A DNA stretch of 64,000 nucleotides from Muricea muricata (GCA_963855995.1 OY979718.1:59126564-59190563), one strand, 5' to 3'. Shown: positions 37,201 to 49,810, counted from the first letter of the stretch. A program made the numbers and translations. The notes: generated by a model from the sequence alone, not told the origin.

Positions 37201-40200
37201 TCACACTTTATCCCCACATGGATTAAAACCGAAAATAGTGGAAGAAATGAGATATTTTAGAGTTTTTTTGAGTTTGGATGATAAGTTTGTGAAATAAAAA
37301 CAGTTTACAACAAGAACCAATGTACAGCAACATAATATATTCAGTGCAAGTATTATAACTTGCTCAGCCTACATTTTTTCAATGAATTTTGTCTACCCCT
37401 ACAACAGACCTAATTTAACTTTAATTACATATTAACAGATCATACCTTGATAATTCTTTGGAGACAATTTCTAACAGCATCAGTTGGACTACATACAAAG
37501 ATAATTATGGAACAGTTTATGGAAAGGTAAATCTACATCCTGCAAACATTTCTATCAGATAATTGGGCAAGCATTTCAAAGCTTGTAGGTTTGGTTCACC
37601 CAAACACACAAAACCAATTGTACATATAAATTTAAAATATAATTTTCTTTACACATAAAACACGTTGATAATATTTTTCTCTGAGAGAACCTGGTAGTTT
37701 ATAGCACCATGTAATTTCTCCTTGCCCTCATAAACACCAATTCACTCTCTTTAGTGTTGCAATTTACTGCAGTTTTTTAGCTCATTCACTTGGAAATTTA
37801 AAAGTATTACTGAATAGATCAGAAAATAAAGTCAACTGCTTGGATAACATCAAAGTATTTCTTGAGAATCTTAAACAGTTGCTCAATAATTGTTAGGGTT
37901 TTTTCGTATTTAAGCCAAGCATATCTGAAAAACCGTTATCATTTCTTCACACTGCAAGCTAAACATTTTGTTGTTTCTGATGACTATATACAAACACGCC
38001 TTGGACAGGCTTGAATTGATTGTACTACAGTGGGCAAATTAGAACAATTTAAAACAATTTATAGAGATTACCACATGCTTTTACCCAAAATATGCCACAC
38101 CTTTGTCCTTCTGTGTAATTTTACGATGTATTAAAACAAGTAAGTAAACGAATCATATGGAAGACGAATTGGGAAAATTTATCGCAGACAATGATATTAT
38201 GAGTGCAAATGTGTTGAGCTTCCTGACAAACATGTGTGAAAATTGATATCCTTTTTTACAACATCACACACTAAAAGCTATGCGTCTTCACGATATCTGA
38301 AACATGGCAAGATAAGTCTGTTACGAACGCTGAAACCGAGTTTCATTGATATTCTCTGACTCAAGTGAAACATTAACATCAGCTTTATCTTTGAACAAAC
38401 CGATCTATATTCTGGGAGACCTCAATTGCAATGTTCTGAATACAGATTACCCAGGACAAAGTGTGCTCCTAAACTTTTGTAATTGCTTCAACCTAATCCA
38501 GCAGCCCACCAGAATCACTGAACATTCTCGCACCTTAATTGACGTCATCCTTACCATTGCAGAAAATAATGTTATGCAAACAGTAACCACTCCTAGCTCA
38601 ATAAGTGATCATGATATACTAATGTCAACACTTGCTTTGAAGACATGTCGTCCAAAACCTGCATATGTCTCTTTTCGAAGTTTCCGAAATTGCGACAAAG
38701 ATGCTTTCTGTAAAGACAACTCTCCTTGGTCAATTATGGACAACCTTAAAGACGTCAATGAAAGCCTAAATACTTTTGATTCAATATTTAATGAAATTCT
38801 AGATCAACATGCTCCAAGTAAAAAATTTAAAGTATGATTTCGGTTAAATCCCTTCGTCACAGAAGAGACTAAAAGGTAAGTGCGTCGTAGAGATCGCTAG
38901 AGAAATCTGCTGGGGATCCTATTGCCTGGCATACTTACAGGAACTATAAATAATATAGAGGTTAAACCAATATTACGCTTTGCACAGAAATCATAATAAT
39001 GTTGAATTGCTAAAAACCACTAGCATCCACCAAAGTACATCCTGGTCATCAAAGTTATCCCAAGTCTCAACATTTTCCCTTTGAACCTGTGGAGTCCTCC
39101 CAAGTTGAAATGAAGTGAGACCTATGCCAGATAATAAGCGCCAAGAATAAATAAAATACAAATCTGTGTTATCAAGGATTGTTTACCGGTCATCACACCA
39201 TGGATCACTATTATCATCAGCAGTCCCAAGTGCTTGGAAAATCGCCGAAGCTATTCTCATTTATACAACACTGATCATGAGCAACCAAATAACAGACCTA
39301 TATCTCTGTTACCAGTTCTTTCCTAAATATGTGAGCAGATTGCACTTAATCAACTATGGTAACATCTTACTTGACAGTAACTTGTTTTCCCTCCGAGTGT
39401 CAGAGTGATTACAAAGCTTAGCACTCAACCGAAACCTGAAATAACTCTGCTGACTCCATCCTCAAAGCAGCTGACCAGAAGAAAGTAACAACAGTTATTA
39501 TCTTAGAAATGAGCAAAGCTTTTGACAGCATTAACCATGAAATCATACTTGCTAAACTGAAGAATGTTGGTTTGTCATATGATAAATTACCTGTTGTTAA
39601 TGGTGTTCCTCGAGGTAGTACACTGGGTCTGTTGCTGTTTAGTACTTATGAAACGATCTATGGTCGAGCATCAAGCAGTGTTCCTCAGAGTCATATGCTG
39701 ATGACACTAAATTACTTTTGTTTTTCCATATCAATACCTCAAGTACTGCAGTACTTGACCTTAATGGAGATCTGATTAGAATACCTAACTGGTGCTTTGA
39801 CAATCTTCTCCTACTCAACCCAAACAAGACAACATTGATGATCAAAGGAAGCCAACAAATGCAAACAAAGCTACATGAATTTAGACTCTCACTACTGGGG
39901 AAAAGATCTTACTCCATCAAAATCAGTTAAAGATCTAGGAGTCACATTTGATCCAATCCTCTCCTTCGACAACCACATCCCTTCTACAGTATCATCCTGC
40001 AATTCTGCTCTCTGTCAAATGTGTAGTTTTAGGCATGGTAACCGAAGTGCTTACATCACACAGTTCTTTACTGAATACAAATCTAGATTAATTTTGTCGC
40101 ACTTTTCCAAATTGCATTAAAATTTATTGTGTAACTGATGTGATAATACCGTCTATATACAGTAGATTTATAGAATTGTAATAAATACTGGAATTTGGGT

Positions 40201-41148
40201 ACTAAGAAGAAAATCTACCCCATGACGAAATCGTTTAAGCAAATGGGATGACATTTTCTCAAATCTTCCAACACCATTAGCAGAAAACCTGACTTCCTGG
40301 GTTCTCTAAGTAACTGGAGCATTACAAACAATGCCATAAACACACTATCACCTGCTGAAAATTTTGATTTATAATCTATTTAGGCACTGAGCAACGACAC
40401 TGCAAATGGTTAGTCAATCAAAACCTGGTGAAGCTACTTATTTAAAATGAATTACAGACATGCTCACAATGAACAGAGCAATAACAATGCCTGTTGTATG
40501 AAATATCACAACTGGCAAACACACGTGTAAATGTACAAAGCAATATAGCAAAAAGCCGGATAGTGAATGGCAAATGTTGCCAATTTTAGAAACAAACAAT
40601 CAGCCCTTTTAAGTTCATTGCGTGCGAATATGAATTATCATATTTCGAGTCGCTACTTCACTACTACCCTAAGCTACGCAATAATTATGGCAGGATTTTA
40701 CATTCAAAATTTTACAAGACATTTATTTTCAGTTTATAAGCACTAGGTACCATAGAAGCCACGTTCATTTTTATTTACAGTAATGTCGCATTTCAAATAG
40801 AATAAGCTTATCGTACGTTTTGTAAAATCATAAACATCGCAGACCAAATCTTAAAATTTACAATTCTTCTAATGTTAACCGCATTTTAAGAGCCGGTGAG
40901 ACGTCGGAAAGATAAAATAGACGAAATTTTACCTTGGCACTGATGTACAAGCATCGCACATTGTCGGAGCGTCTATATTCAGAGATAAATACAGAAACAC
41001 AACTTTACTTTTGGACAATAATCAACAGGAAGGAAACACAATACACTCTCCTACCTTCTAGCAGCGAGGAATCAAACTGACAAGCTTGGTCCTGCATTTT
41101 TACTTTTGGTTTAGGCATCCTTTCTTCTTCGTTGCTATTCGACGCCAT
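34283..41148 (-). CDS. Second KLF-family zinc-finger transcription factor, seven exons
   Basis: Minus-strand exons: 41148-41055, 40972-40933, 37488-37446, 37073-37011, 35575-35394, 35128-35051, 34556-34283. Every intron is GT-AG, and phases chain without a break (1,2,0,0,2,2), totalling 774 nt, 257 aa plus TGA. The last exon carries three C2H2 fingers ([55 protein letters not shown]) reaching the C-terminus, typical KLF architecture. The first finger resembles KLF3/8/12 ([13 protein letters not shown]) and fingers 2-3 resemble KLF5/6/7, so I give no symbol. The N-terminal 167 residues are acidic/serine-rich ([10 protein letters not shown] start; [42 protein letters not shown]) and unrecognised. 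The finger exon is certain, the two preceding exons likely, and the four 5' exons rest on splice sites and phase. An antisense LINE relic lies in the 3.4-kb intron. Confidence 0.8.
38290..40120 (+). mobile_element. Degenerate LINE (endonuclease and reverse transcriptase) in a KLF intron
   Basis: 38346-38837 encodes an endonuclease C-terminal half ([20 protein letters not shown]). 39509-39660 has RT motifs ([31 protein letters not shown]), and 39875-40010 has a thumb-like segment ([18 protein letters not shown]). The frames are broken by several indels and stops, so it is dead. It is antisense to the host KLF gene and a different, older copy than the LINE at 4870-8230. Confidence 0.8.
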
Positions 41149-41159
41149 ACTTCGTTCGA

Positions 41160-42160
41160 TCTTTTATTTCTCATCTAAAAACAAAGCCACAGAAGAACCA
41201 CGCCCAACCTACCAATATGGCGTGGGTAGAGCTAGTAGAGCAATATTTTGAAACCTTCCAAAAAATGTTTGATGTTGTATTTTTTCAATTTTATAATCAA
41301 TTTGTGTTATTTATAAATACTGATTTTATTTATGGAACGTAGTATTGAAATTAAGTTGAAAGGATGATAAAATACAAGGTCAATTCAAAACAAAATCCCA
41401 ACCTTACCCCCACTCAGTCTAAGAATGTTCTATGGGCGGGGCTAAAATGAAACAACGTACAGGAAAAGTTTGCAAGAAGAGACAGAGTGACAGTGACAAG
41501 GTCAAATTCTAGATAACATTTTGAAAATTTGGGCATCAGTTTACACCCAGGTTTATAGGAATATATTTTGGATAGAAAATAGTATATAGGAGCTAAATTA
41601 ATATCTTGTCAGAAAATTCCAACTTACAATCACAACTGTCCAGTGATATTTAGTTGCTAAAATTGCTATCGTACGACTCTTCCTAGGCGTGTTCAATCGG
41701 GCGTTGGCAGGTACACTTAACAAAGCCCGCCCTTCCACCTGCCGCCCAAAATTATTAATCAAAGCAGTCAAAGGATAATCTCATGTACTAAATCAAAACG
41801 ACCGAAACTATTCTATGCCGAAACGAAAGACGTGCCTCGTAAAAATATCGTGTTATGCTGTTTGTGTGTTTACCTCGTTCTTTTATAAAACCCATATACT
41901 TTGAAAGGTTTTTAATGTTTGTTAAAGGTTTTTTGAAAGGACGAGGCAAATACATATCAAAATACACAGATAACAAGCTATTTTATTGCATCGTTTTGCT
42001 CGTCGTCTTGGATATTTTGTTTCTACGTTTCTGGTTTTAGCACATGCTCATAAGCCTTCCTCTGAGGGTTTTAAGTTTAGGTGACTTTCTATGTTTCAGA
42101 GCATCTCAAAGAAATGTTTGAGAAAAATGAGATTGGAAAATTTTTAATTTCCAAAACTTG
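41160..42160. other. Upstream flank of the second KLF gene
   Basis: No gene found. CCAATATGGCGTGG about 65-75 bp upstream of the KLF start codon (41210-41225) contains a CCAAT box and an ATGGCG YY1-like core. The open frames at 41788-42040 overlap on both strands and look random. Confidence 0.4.
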
Positions 42161-42784
42161 GAACTATACACTGCGACTCACGATATTAGTTTTATAAGAT
42201 ATTTGTGCCGTACGTATTCAAAACGAGCATTGCTATTCATTAAAACGTACGAACATCAAAACAAAGTTGTGAGAAGATCTTTACGATGTTGATATTTGTT
42301 TGTTAGTCACATGACTGAAAATATATGGCGCTGTTCCATATTTCAGGCGGACCACGCTATTAGTTTTAAAAATATGATAACAACGATAAGACGTCGTTTT
42401 TAACTTAATTGCAAGTGGAAACGACATTCTTTAACCCAAAACAGCATAGGTAACAACAAGAGAATGTTTTAGTTAGAAAATAAACGAACTTGGTGTCATA
42501 GTTGAAGGATTTTTCAAAGAATACGTGGAACGGAAGAAAAGTGGGATTCTGGATTTCTAAAATGGATAAGAATGGGAGGTACTAGGCGTTTGAAGGAGAA
42601 CTGTTCGTAAATTATCATGATCAACGTCCATCAATATTTTGAGAAAGTTTGCTTTGCCATATATCTTCAAAACTAGCAATGATGGACTCCTGGTAAGCAA
42701 TAATGATTCTAAAAATATACCTTAACTACTGTCATGGAAGAAACGTTTGAAACTGGATTAAGCGAAAAGTGCATGAAAACACAA

Positions 42785-42822
42785 CAAGTCGAGACAGACA
42801 AGTCGAGACAGACAAGTCGAGA
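42785..42822. repeat. 14-bp tandem repeat
   Basis: CAAGTCGAGACAGA is repeated about 2.7 times in the foldback spacer, left of the gypsy insertion. Confidence 0.8.
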
Positions 42823-42870
42823 TCAACATGATAATGCCCTAATGATGGGAATAGGAACTTCTGATGGAAG

Positions 42871-43031
42871 TGTAGTGATCGCTAGATCACTAGAACTCAT
42901 GCCCCCGCACGGACAGAAATCGGGGGTTCGCGAAGCGGGTGGAATGGTAGTATACGTTTTATATACGTGGGGAATATAGTTAGACTATGGAATAAAGCAC
43001 ATAAAACTTATACGAAATCGCATTCATAACA
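42871..43031 (+). repeat. 5' LTR of the gypsy element
   Basis: 161 bp beginning TGTAGTGATCGCTAGATCAC and ending CATTCATAACA. Differs from the 3' LTR at three sites seen (ATACGTGG/ATATGTGG, TATGGAA/TATGAAA, AAAGCAC/AAAACAC). Confidence 0.95.
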
Positions 43032-43099
43032 TTGGCGACGAGGATGGCTACTACTCTAGTTAATCCAATGCCACCGTTCGACCCTGACGCGGATATTGG

Positions 43100-44558
43100 A
43101 GTGAATTTAGCTCCCAATTGCAAATAGAAAATATGGCTGCAAGATTTTGAAATGTATCTTGTGGCAAGCGGGGTCACAGATAACAAGAAGAAAAGAGCGC
43201 TATTACTTTACCAGGCTGGGCCGCGGGTACGTGAAATTTTTCGCCAGATTCCCGATCACGGAGACGACGATGATTTCGATACGGCAGTAAACAAATTAAA
43301 TGCTTATTTCGAGCCACAGAAGCATCGTTTGTATGATGTGTACCAGTTCAAGGTGAGCAACAAGGTGAAATGGAAACACTCGATCAATACTACACGCGGT
43401 TAAGACGTTTATCCCAAAATTGTGATTTCCACGACCCCGATTTCGAAATTATGGTTCAAATTGTTCTATATGGAACCTCCAGCCGACTAAGAAAACAGGC
43501 TTTGCGTGACCCGAAAGTAACACTAGAAACACTCCTTATAACTGGCCGTCAGCTCGAGCGAAGCCACATACAAGCGCGACATATTGAAGAGAAAGTGCAT
43601 ATAGTTGAACAAGATTCTCCGGTAATACAAGCTCTTAACGACCGTCGTCGTACACGTACTGTAGCGAATATGTGTCGAAATTGTGGAGGTGAATGGCCTC
43701 ACACAAACAACCCATGCCCTGCAAAGAATAAAGAATGTCGGAAATGCAAGAAACTCAACCATTTCGCCAGGGTTTGTCGGTCGGGAATCGTGGAATCCCC
43801 AGGTCAAAGTACAGCCAAGCAAAGCCAAAGTCGGGACAACAATATTCGACCTGTTAACACTTCAAATCTCAAAGAAACCAGTAGTGAATCAAGCGACTCT
43901 GAATATTGTTTTGCGGTAAATGCAAAACAAAGTAAGTCACCTATCACCAAATTAAAAGTTAACAATCAGAAAGTGACATTTACCGTAGACACTGGTTCAA
44001 CCATTAATATCATAGATGAAAATACCTTTAAAACACTGGGAGACATAAATTTGAAAAAAACAAATATTAAAGCATATCCCTTTAACTCAACCGAGTCAGT
44101 AAAAATGAAAGGGAAGTTCCAAACATTGGTTGAATCTCGCAAGCGCATTACAGTTGCTACGATATATGTCACAGAACAAGATGGTGGCTGCTTACTTGGT
44201 CACAACACAGCACAAGAATTAGGACTCATAAGCTTGCATTTAAACAAGATTGGCACGTCAACAAACTTCCGCAAACAAAACAACACAACCAACACTCACC
44301 CTGTCAAAGATAAAACTGTACAGAAATTGCTAACTACGCACAAGCGAGTATTTGAAGGAACTGGGAAACTCCAAAACAGGCAAGTTGAACTTATTGTGGA
44401 CAGAAGTGTCAAACCAGTCGTACAGCGACAACGAAGAATCCCCTTCCATTTACGAGCCAAAGTCGATGGTGAGTTAAATCGCTTGGAAGCAGAAGATATA
44501 ATCGAGAAAATACCAGACACTGAGGAAACACCTTGGATATCACCAGTAGTTATAGTAC
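43100..44558 (+). pseudogene. gypsy gag-protease region (frameshifted)
   Basis: The gag begins near 43100 (first ATG of the long frame 43152) and shifts frame near 43370. A nucleocapsid-like knuckle follows (CRNCGGEWPHTNNPC and CRKCKKLNHFARVC around 43675-43770), then a retropepsin with active site VDTGST near 43987-44004, then the start of RT. The frame enters the MITE at 44559 and stops at 44599. Described only as a decayed element; no intact product is predicted. Confidence 0.85.
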
Positions 44559-44722
44559 CAGTGGCGAAGCCAGCCCGATTTTTTACTCCTGCTATGTAAA
44601 TTTCAATTGTTAGCGATAATTCTATCGTAATTCATTTCTTTAGAAATTGATTGTTTTCACAGACCATTAACTCTAAAAAATTAACATAGCAGGAGTAAAT
44701 AGTCGGGCTGGCTTCGCCACTG
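44559..44722. mobile_element. 164-bp hAT-type MITE inserted in gypsy pol
   Basis: Ends CAGTGGCGAAGCCAGCCCGA and its reverse complement. Flanks TATAGTAC (44551-44558) and TGTAGTAC (44723-44730) form an 8-bp duplication with one mismatch. Nearly identical to the copy at 50414-50577. The insertion breaks the RT reading frame. Confidence 0.93.
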
Positions 44723-47312
44723 TGTAGTACCAAAAAAGGAAGACAAAATTCGTTTATGTGTGGATATGAGGGCAGCAAACAAAGCTATAAAACGAGTTTG
44801 CCACCCAATCCCCACAGTACGTGACATTTCGATGGATCTCAATGGGGCTAAATTCTTCTCAAAGCTAGACATGTCACAGGCGTACCATCAGCTTGAGCTC
44901 GCACCATCATCACGGAACATTACATTATCTTCATCACACATGCAGGCTTATACCGATTCAAGCGCCTCAACTATGGCACAAATTCGGCTGCCGAAATTTT
45001 TCAAAATACCTTGCAGCAAGTTTTACACGGCATCAATGGCGTCCGTAATATTGCCGATGACATTCTGATATATGGGGCAACATATGAAGAGCACAACAAG
45101 GCCCTCAAAGAATGTCTTCAAAGATTAGAGCTTCATGGATTGACTTTAAACTTAGACAAGTGTAGATTCCTCAAAAACCACTTGGAATTTTTTGGCCTGT
45201 TATTCTCGCACGACGGCGTACGTCCAGACCCCAAGAAAATCTCTGCATTCAATAACACCACCACCCCAACTACAGTTGGTGAAGTAAGAAGCCTTCTAGG
45301 TATGGCAAATTATAGCTCACACTTTATCTCTAACTTTGCCACGATTACGGACCTTTACGGCGGCTGACCCACAAAGAAGCAAAATTTATTTGGGGCAAAG
45401 AACAGGAAGATGCCTACCAGAAGCTAAAAACAGCCTTAGTCAATAGCCCGGTCATGGGCTATTTCGACACAAAAAACGAATCAGAATTAATTGTGGACGC
45501 GAGCCCCGTGGGATTGTCCGCCATCTTGACGCAAAAACCCCCAGGAGAAAATGCTCCATCAAAAATCATCGCCTATGCAAGTCGTGCATTGACACAGACT
45601 GAACAAAGATACTGTCAAACAGAAAAAGAGGCCCTAGCAATTGTTTGGGGGATTGAACACTTCCACTTATACCTGTACGGAGCACCATTTACCCTATACA
45701 CTGACCATAAAGCACTCGAACTGATATTTGCAAACCCCTTGTCTAAACCACCGGCTAGAATTGAACGGTGGTTACTCAGATTACAAGAATACGATTTTAA
45801 CGTACTGTTCACCGCTGGCAACAAAAACCCTGCTGACTTCTTGTCACGGCACCCCACAGAGGGTAGGAAATCAAAACATAACATCGCAGAAGAATACATA
45901 AATTTCGTAACAACTGCAGCAGTACCACACAAAATGAACGTTGAGGAAATTATTCAAGCCACAGAGAAGGATGAAGCTCTGATTGCCCTAAAGAATGCTG
46001 TCATGTCAGGCTCGTGGGACAACCCTAAAGTAAAACCTTATAGAATGTTAAAGGATGAGATTACCATCGACCACAATAACAAGATACTCCTGCGTGGTAC
46101 TCGTATTATCATACCAGCATCATTACAAAAACGCACCATACAGATCGCCCACGAAGGCCATCAAGGTCAAGCAAGAACAAAAGCCCTCCTAAGAGAAACG
46201 GTGTGGTTCCCTGGCATGGATAAACAGGTTCGGACTGAGTTAGAACATTGTTTAGCTTGTCAAGCCACGGCACAACCTAATCACCCGGAACCGATCAAAA
46301 CAGCGCCAATGCCTAATAGCCCGTGGGATAAAGTTAAAATAGACTTTTATGGTCCACTACCAACTGGACAGTATATCTTGGTGGTAATTGATTGTTATTC
46401 ACGATTTCCCGAGATTGAGATATTGACCACCATATCAGCTCAAAAAGTCATCCTTAAACTAGATAGTATTTTCGCCGTCATGGTATTCCCTCACACTTAA
46501 CATCTGATAACGGTCCACCTTTTCAGAGTCACGAATTCGGACGGTACATGACAGCGATGGGAATTACACACACGACATCGACACCCCTCTGGCCTCAAGG
46601 GAACGCTGAAGTAGAGGCGTTTATGAAGCCATTGGGCAAAGCCATCAAAACAGCATATCTTGAACGTCGACCATGGCAGCAGGAGCTATCGCGCTTTCTA
46701 CTCACTTACCGTTCAACACCACACTCAACCACAAAAGTTCCCCCTGCTCAATTGCTTTACAATCGTGAAATAAGGGGAAAACTTCCGTCGTTACCGAGAA
46801 ACCACAAGGTTGTCAATCGTCACCGTGAAGCCAAAGAAAATCAAATCAAAGCTAAGGATAAAGGTAAAGAATATGCAGATCAACGTAGAGCTACGAAGTC
46901 AAGCAATATTAAAGTAGGAGATACCGTTATCGTTAAACAGCAAAAGAAAAATAAACTGTCAGCAAACTTTGCAACAACACCATACACAGTTATATCCATC
47001 AACGGATCCACCATAGTGGCTGGAAATAAAGATCACAAAATCACTAGAAATAGCTCGTTTTTCAGGAAGATTCCCAGTGATATAGGAAGTGAAGAAGAAG
47101 AAGAATCGGTCATTTCACAACCTCTCAGAAGAGAAACCAGAACAGGTCGCCGGGAAGATCGGACTGGAATGCCAGAACAGCAAGATGAAGTAATGCCGCC
47201 TAGACGTTCATTAGAACAGCAAAACGAGGCAGCGCCGACGAGACGATTAACAAGAAATCGAACGCAAACCGAATTCTTTGGGCACCCAATTACCTCTCAC
47301 GTGATTAATTAG
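44723..47312 (+). pseudogene. gypsy pol remainder: RT, RNase H, integrase (broken)
   Basis: RT palm motifs (FFSKLDMSQAYHQLEL, IADDILIYG near 45050-45075) are split by a frameshift around 44950. RNase H runs 45484-45850 (LIVDASPVGL, YTDHKALE, ADFLSRHP). The integrase has a zinc-binding HHCC region (HEGHQG...CLAC) and catalytic-core motifs (DFYGPLP, TYRSTPHS), interrupted near 46500. The C-terminal tail is basic and ends at 47312. Several lesions make it non-functional as read. Confidence 0.88.
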
Positions 47313-47450
47313 AAGTGCTAACAGGGACAGTGACACTGAATTTAACACTACATAGCATAATAATGTAACATTTATATTTATTCTGGTTTTAGTGTACATT
47401 AAAATCAGTTTAGATTATATTCCAGTTTTGTTAAAAAAAAAGAGGAGTGA

Positions 47451-47611
47451 TGTAGTGATCGCTAGATCACTAGAACTCATGCCCCCGCACGGACAGAAAT
47501 CGGGGGTTCGCGAAGCGGGTGGAATGGTAGTATACGTTTTATATATGTGGGGAATATAGTTAGACTATGAAATAAAACACATAAAACTTATACGAAATCG
47601 CATTCATAACA
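47451..47611 (+). repeat. 3' LTR of the gypsy element
   Basis: 161-bp copy of the 5' LTR, immediately after the purine tract and before the GGAAG duplication. Confidence 0.95.
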
Positions 47612-48459
47612 GGAAGGTTTTAGGTACCTGCCAAAGAAGTGGTAGAACGATAATTTAGATCCGTATTTTTAGCAACCAACATGTCTTCATATGTACCCAA
47701 GTGTGCAAGAGACCTCTGATCCCTATTTCCGCTGTTACCAGCAGAACTCGTTTACTTTACCACTTTTTTGTTGACTCCTTAGCCTCGCCTATCACATACC
47801 ATCATTGAATATCAATAATCTAACCCATGCATGCATTTTCCAAGCTTTATCATGCTGATTTTGTCTGCCCGTCAAAAGGACAAATTTCCGTTGTGCTCTC
47901 AAGCATTTTTTTTTGCCTCAACCAGTTCCAAAAGTTTATTCCACGACACCAGTGGAGGTACTCTTAGAATTATTATTGCTCAGCAGGAATCCATCATTGC
48001 TAGTTTTGAAGATATGTGGCAAAGCAAACTTTCTCAAAATGTTGATGGACGGTGATCATGATAATTTACGAACAGTTCTTTTTCAAACGCCTAATACCTC
48101 CCATTCTTATCCATTTTAGAAATCCAGAATCCATTTTTTCCACCGTTCCACGTAATCTTTGAAAAATCCTTCAACTATGACACCAAGTTTGTCTTTTTTC
48201 TAACTAAAACATTCTCTTGTTGTTACCTATGCTGTTTTTGGTTAAAGAATGTCGTTTCCACTTTGAACTAAGTTAAAAACGATATCGCGTTATCATATTT
48301 TCAAAACTTATTGCGTGGTCCGCCTGAAATATGGAACAGCGCCATATACTTCAGTCATGTGACTAACAACAAATATCAACATCGTAAAGATCTTCTCACA
48401 ACTTTGTTTTGATGTTCGTACGTTTTAATGAATAGCAATGCTCATTTTGAATACTTATC

Positions 48460-49052
48460 CCATATGTGTCATGAAAGCGGGCTTCTGATTGGTTCTCAGC
48501 AGGTAAGTTTTTTTCGAACTAACCTGATTTTTCCGAACTTACCCGCTTTTCTCTTTTATCGATAAAACCGGCTTTCTGATTGGTTACAAAAACCCGAACT
48601 TACCTGCTTGCTGCTTACGCTGCCGTCCGCCTCAAACTGCTCAACAACAATGGCGAACAAAATTTAGCTGATGATTAAACCTACACTTTAAAGAACATTT
48701 TTGGGCTAAAGACGTCACAGAAACCAAGCAAAAAGAAACGGAAAATTGTAAACTAAAGATAATAGAGACCCTGATAAAGAAATATTAAGAGACCAATAAT
48801 TTTAAGAAGAGAAAATGTTGACAAAATACATCGGCGACTCAGCGAGCCTCGGAAAACAACACAAGAAGATAAGTTTAGTATGGGATAAAAACCCAACTTA
48901 CTTGCAGGTTCGGTTGGTTCGGGATTAACGCACCTCGGGGTCTGACAGCTGTCCGAACCTACCTCGCTTCGCTCGGTAGGTTCGAACAGCTGTCAGACCC
49001 CTCGGTGCGTTAATCCCGAACCAACCTCCCTGCAAGTAAGTTTGTTATAGTA
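48460..49052. mobile_element. Insertion in the right foldback arm
   Basis: The right arm matches the left arm up to GAATA (about 48459) and resumes at GTACGGCATAAATATC (about 49053). The extra roughly 590 bp has repeated ACTTACCTGC/GCAGGTAAGT motifs, internal ATCCCATA / TATGGGAT and a long hairpin. No coding frame. Boundaries are approximate because a TA-type duplication is ambiguous. Confidence 0.7.
48895..49042. repeat. About 70-bp-arm hairpin inside the insertion
   Basis: 48895-48965 pairs with 48973-49042 around the short CG-rich loop TCGCTTCGCT. The arms include TGACAGCTGTCCGAACC / GGTTCGAACAGCTGTCA and CGGGATTAACGCACC / GGTGCGTTAATCCCG, with few mismatches. Each arm ends with AACTTACTTGCA / TGCAAGTAAGTT. 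Confidence 0.85.
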
Positions 49053-49810
49053 CGGCATAAATATCTTATAAAACTAATATCGTGGGTCGCAGTGTATAAA
49101 CTCTGCATGATTGACATTTCATGAATTAGATAATCGAGTAAAATTTAACCTGCGTTTCAAAATTATTCCTTATGCTTGGTTGATGAAACCCATACTCGCA
49201 TTCTATATAAACCCAACTTTAACTGCCTCAACACTATAAGTGAAATCAATTTAACCCAAATCCAAGCCCACTCTAACCCTAAAGCTACATGTCACATTGA
49301 CGTGATTCTCACAATAGTGATGCACGTTGATGGACATTAGTGTTAGAAATTTTCAACGTGTTAGAAGTCCAACGCAAGAAATGTGCACTTTGCTGCAACA
49401 GGAAAGTGAGATACTCCAGAACAGAAGACTAGGATACACGTACAATCACTGAAGCCAAAAGAAGTGTACAATAGAAGTGCATAATTATTCCCTGTCACTG
49501 TATACACCTGTCTGTCGATGAAAAAGTAAATAGTGCTCTACAATCACTTTTTAATTTAAAATATTTAAGTTTAAGCACACCAAATTTGGATAGAGAACCA
49601 ATAACACCAATTAACAGCATGTGGCTATAGATGTTCCGGGCGAAAATCGGGGAAGAGAAAGGCCGTAAACTTAACCACAAGAATCGTCAGGAATTCACAT
49701 ATACAGCCCATTGGTTAGTTTCACGTTATTAGCAAGATTAGCAAACTACTCTTAGCTCTGCCTTTCTGCCAGATTTCCAAATATTTCTCCTAACATTTTC
49801 ATCAAAAAGT

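Larger units (their letters stand above)
42871..47611 (+). mobile_element. Ty3/gypsy LTR retrotransposon, young but broken
   Basis: LTRs 42871-43031 and 47451-47611 (161 bp each, TG...CA, 3 differences by eye) are flanked by the 5-bp duplication GGAAG (42866-42870, 47612-47616). A TGGCGACGAGG primer-binding-type segment follows the 5' LTR. A purine tract AAAAAAAAAGAGGAGTGA precedes the 3' LTR. Internal order: gag, zinc knuckle, aspartic protease, RT, RNase H, integrase, with no envelope frame. The coding region is broken by frameshifts near 43370 and 44950, a stop/frameshift near 45367 and 46500, and the 164-bp MITE at 44559. Sits in the spacer of the foldback. Confidence 0.95.
42167..49098. 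mobile_element. Large foldback element with about 540-bp arms, interrupted by two insertions
   Basis: Left arm 42167 to about 42713 is the reverse complement of right arm about 47963 to 49098. Examples are TATACACTGCGACTCACGAT versus its complement near 49085, and GTAACAACAAGAGAATGTTT (42450) versus 48205. The pairing is roughly 90% by eye. The central spacer holds the Ty3/gypsy element (42871-47611). The right arm is split by a further insertion (about 48460-49052). No transposase gene was seen, so I cannot assign the superfamily. Confidence 0.8.

Noticed and set aside
42734-42979. Plus-strand frame across the foldback/LTR junction
   Set aside because: Spans the insertion site of the gypsy LTR; chance frame.
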